64,000 bases of DNA from Butyricicoccus sp. OM04-18BH (GTDB lineage Bacteria > Bacillota > Clostridia > Oscillospirales > Butyricicoccaceae): NCBI RefSeq assembly GCF_003481705.1, contig NZ_QULN01000006.1:89077-153076 (forward strand), given 5' to 3'. How positions within the stretch are numbered: the first letter of the stretch is position 1; each line of letters starts with the position of its first letter. Below, in pieces: positions 63,845 through 64,000 of the stretch. The position numbers and the translations under genes were made by a program. The notes beneath the pieces were generated by a model that worked only from the letters and a program-made list of their open reading frames with translations, searched no databases and was not told where the DNA came from.

Positions 63845-64000
63845 AAATGAGCTGTTGAAAAGCAGTTCAGAACTTCGAAAAGTTCTGAAAAATGCTTGAA
63901 AACAGCAGATTGTACCTTGTAAATTAAACAACGATGTGCTTAAAATTTTGTTCGATATGAACAAGGTTGTAGTGCGAACCTGAAATTTCGAGAGTTTTTT
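63845..64000 (+). other. rRNA operon leader, probably reaching the 16S rRNA start
   Basis: The leader contains a TTCAGAACTT/AAGTTCTGAA hairpin (63866-63889) and a boxA-like ACCTTGTAAATTAAACA (about 63915-63931). It ends in CGAGAGTTTTTT, which resembles the very start of 16S rRNA (AGAGTTTGATC). The rRNA itself lies beyond the window, so this is an inference from promoters and the last dozen bases. Confidence 0.6.

Overview
This 64 kb window is chromosomal DNA of a high-GC (roughly 58 percent by eye) Gram-positive bacterium. It is centred on the replication origin. The gene order rpmH-rnpA-yidD-yidC-jag-mnmE-mnmG-rsmG-noc-parA-parB on one side of dnaA, and dnaN-S4 protein-recF-remB-gyrB-gyrA on the other, is the classical Bacillota origin arrangement. 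Gram-positive features include RNase Y, a BlaI/BlaR-type pair, a DUF1385 protein, an SLH-domain wall enzyme and a Firmicutes-type LexA box. The protein sequences look most like gut Clostridia of the Oscillospirales (Butyricicoccus/Agathobaculum-like). That placement is an inference from general resemblance, not from a search.

Layout. 1-3.5 kb: a truncated yebC, a Gln-rich mini-protein, a Ca/Na antiporter under a yybP-ykoY-type riboswitch, and prfB. 3.6-6.4 kb: a very large secreted L,D-transpeptidase with SecD-like and SLH domains. 6.5-12.6 kb: remB-gyrB-threonine aldolase-gyrA. 12.6-17.4 kb: recF, S4 protein, dnaN, dnaA and the two DnaA-box regions of oriC. 17.4-24.7 kb: rpmH, rnpA, yidD, yidC, jag, mnmE, mnmG, rsmG. 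24.9-30.1 kb: noc, a six-copy parS array, parA, parB, a membrane coiled-coil protein, serS and a FlK-like thioesterase. 30.4-36.8 kb: an AraC-regulated catabolic operon (Gfo/Idh/MocA dehydrogenase, TIM-barrel isomerase, sugar-binding lipoprotein, SSS symporter). 36.9-48.9 kb: a mixed region with an SGNH hydrolase, four-helix-bundle protein, tRNA-Leu, lipoproteins, a two-component system, DUF1385, pgeF, an orphan solute-binding protein, an EamA transporter, a membrane HTH protein, a DUF4349 lipoprotein and a split TSUP transporter. 48.9-57.2 kb: recX-recA, prmC, rny, secA, tRNA-Val. 57.2-63.5 kb: a BlaR1-like peptidase and BlaI repressor, pyrC, metA. The window ends in three tandem rRNA-type promoters and a leader that appears to reach the first bases of a 16S rRNA gene.

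How the genes work together. Genes flanking dnaA point away from it, so both arms are transcribed with the replication forks. dnaA, dnaN, gyrase, Noc and ParA/ParB/parS form the initiation, topology and segregation core. rnpA, yidD, yidC and jag handle tRNA processing and membrane insertion, secA exports the large wall protein and lipoproteins, and recA/recX with a LexA box provide the DNA damage response. The 31-37 kb operon looks like a self-contained uptake and oxidation module for a sugar-like compound.

Non-coding highlights. A family of about 250 bp, highly structured interspersed repeats sits beside terminators (772-990, 30162-30414, 50672-50927, with solo ends at 3514 and 36804). Eight consecutive perfect hairpins lie between a response regulator and its kinase (40366-40585). 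A short promoter-to-terminator RNA candidate lies upstream of rny (about 52043-52126). There is also the parS array and a DnaA-box-like cluster before mnmG. No phage, transposase, CRISPR array or secretion-system island was seen.
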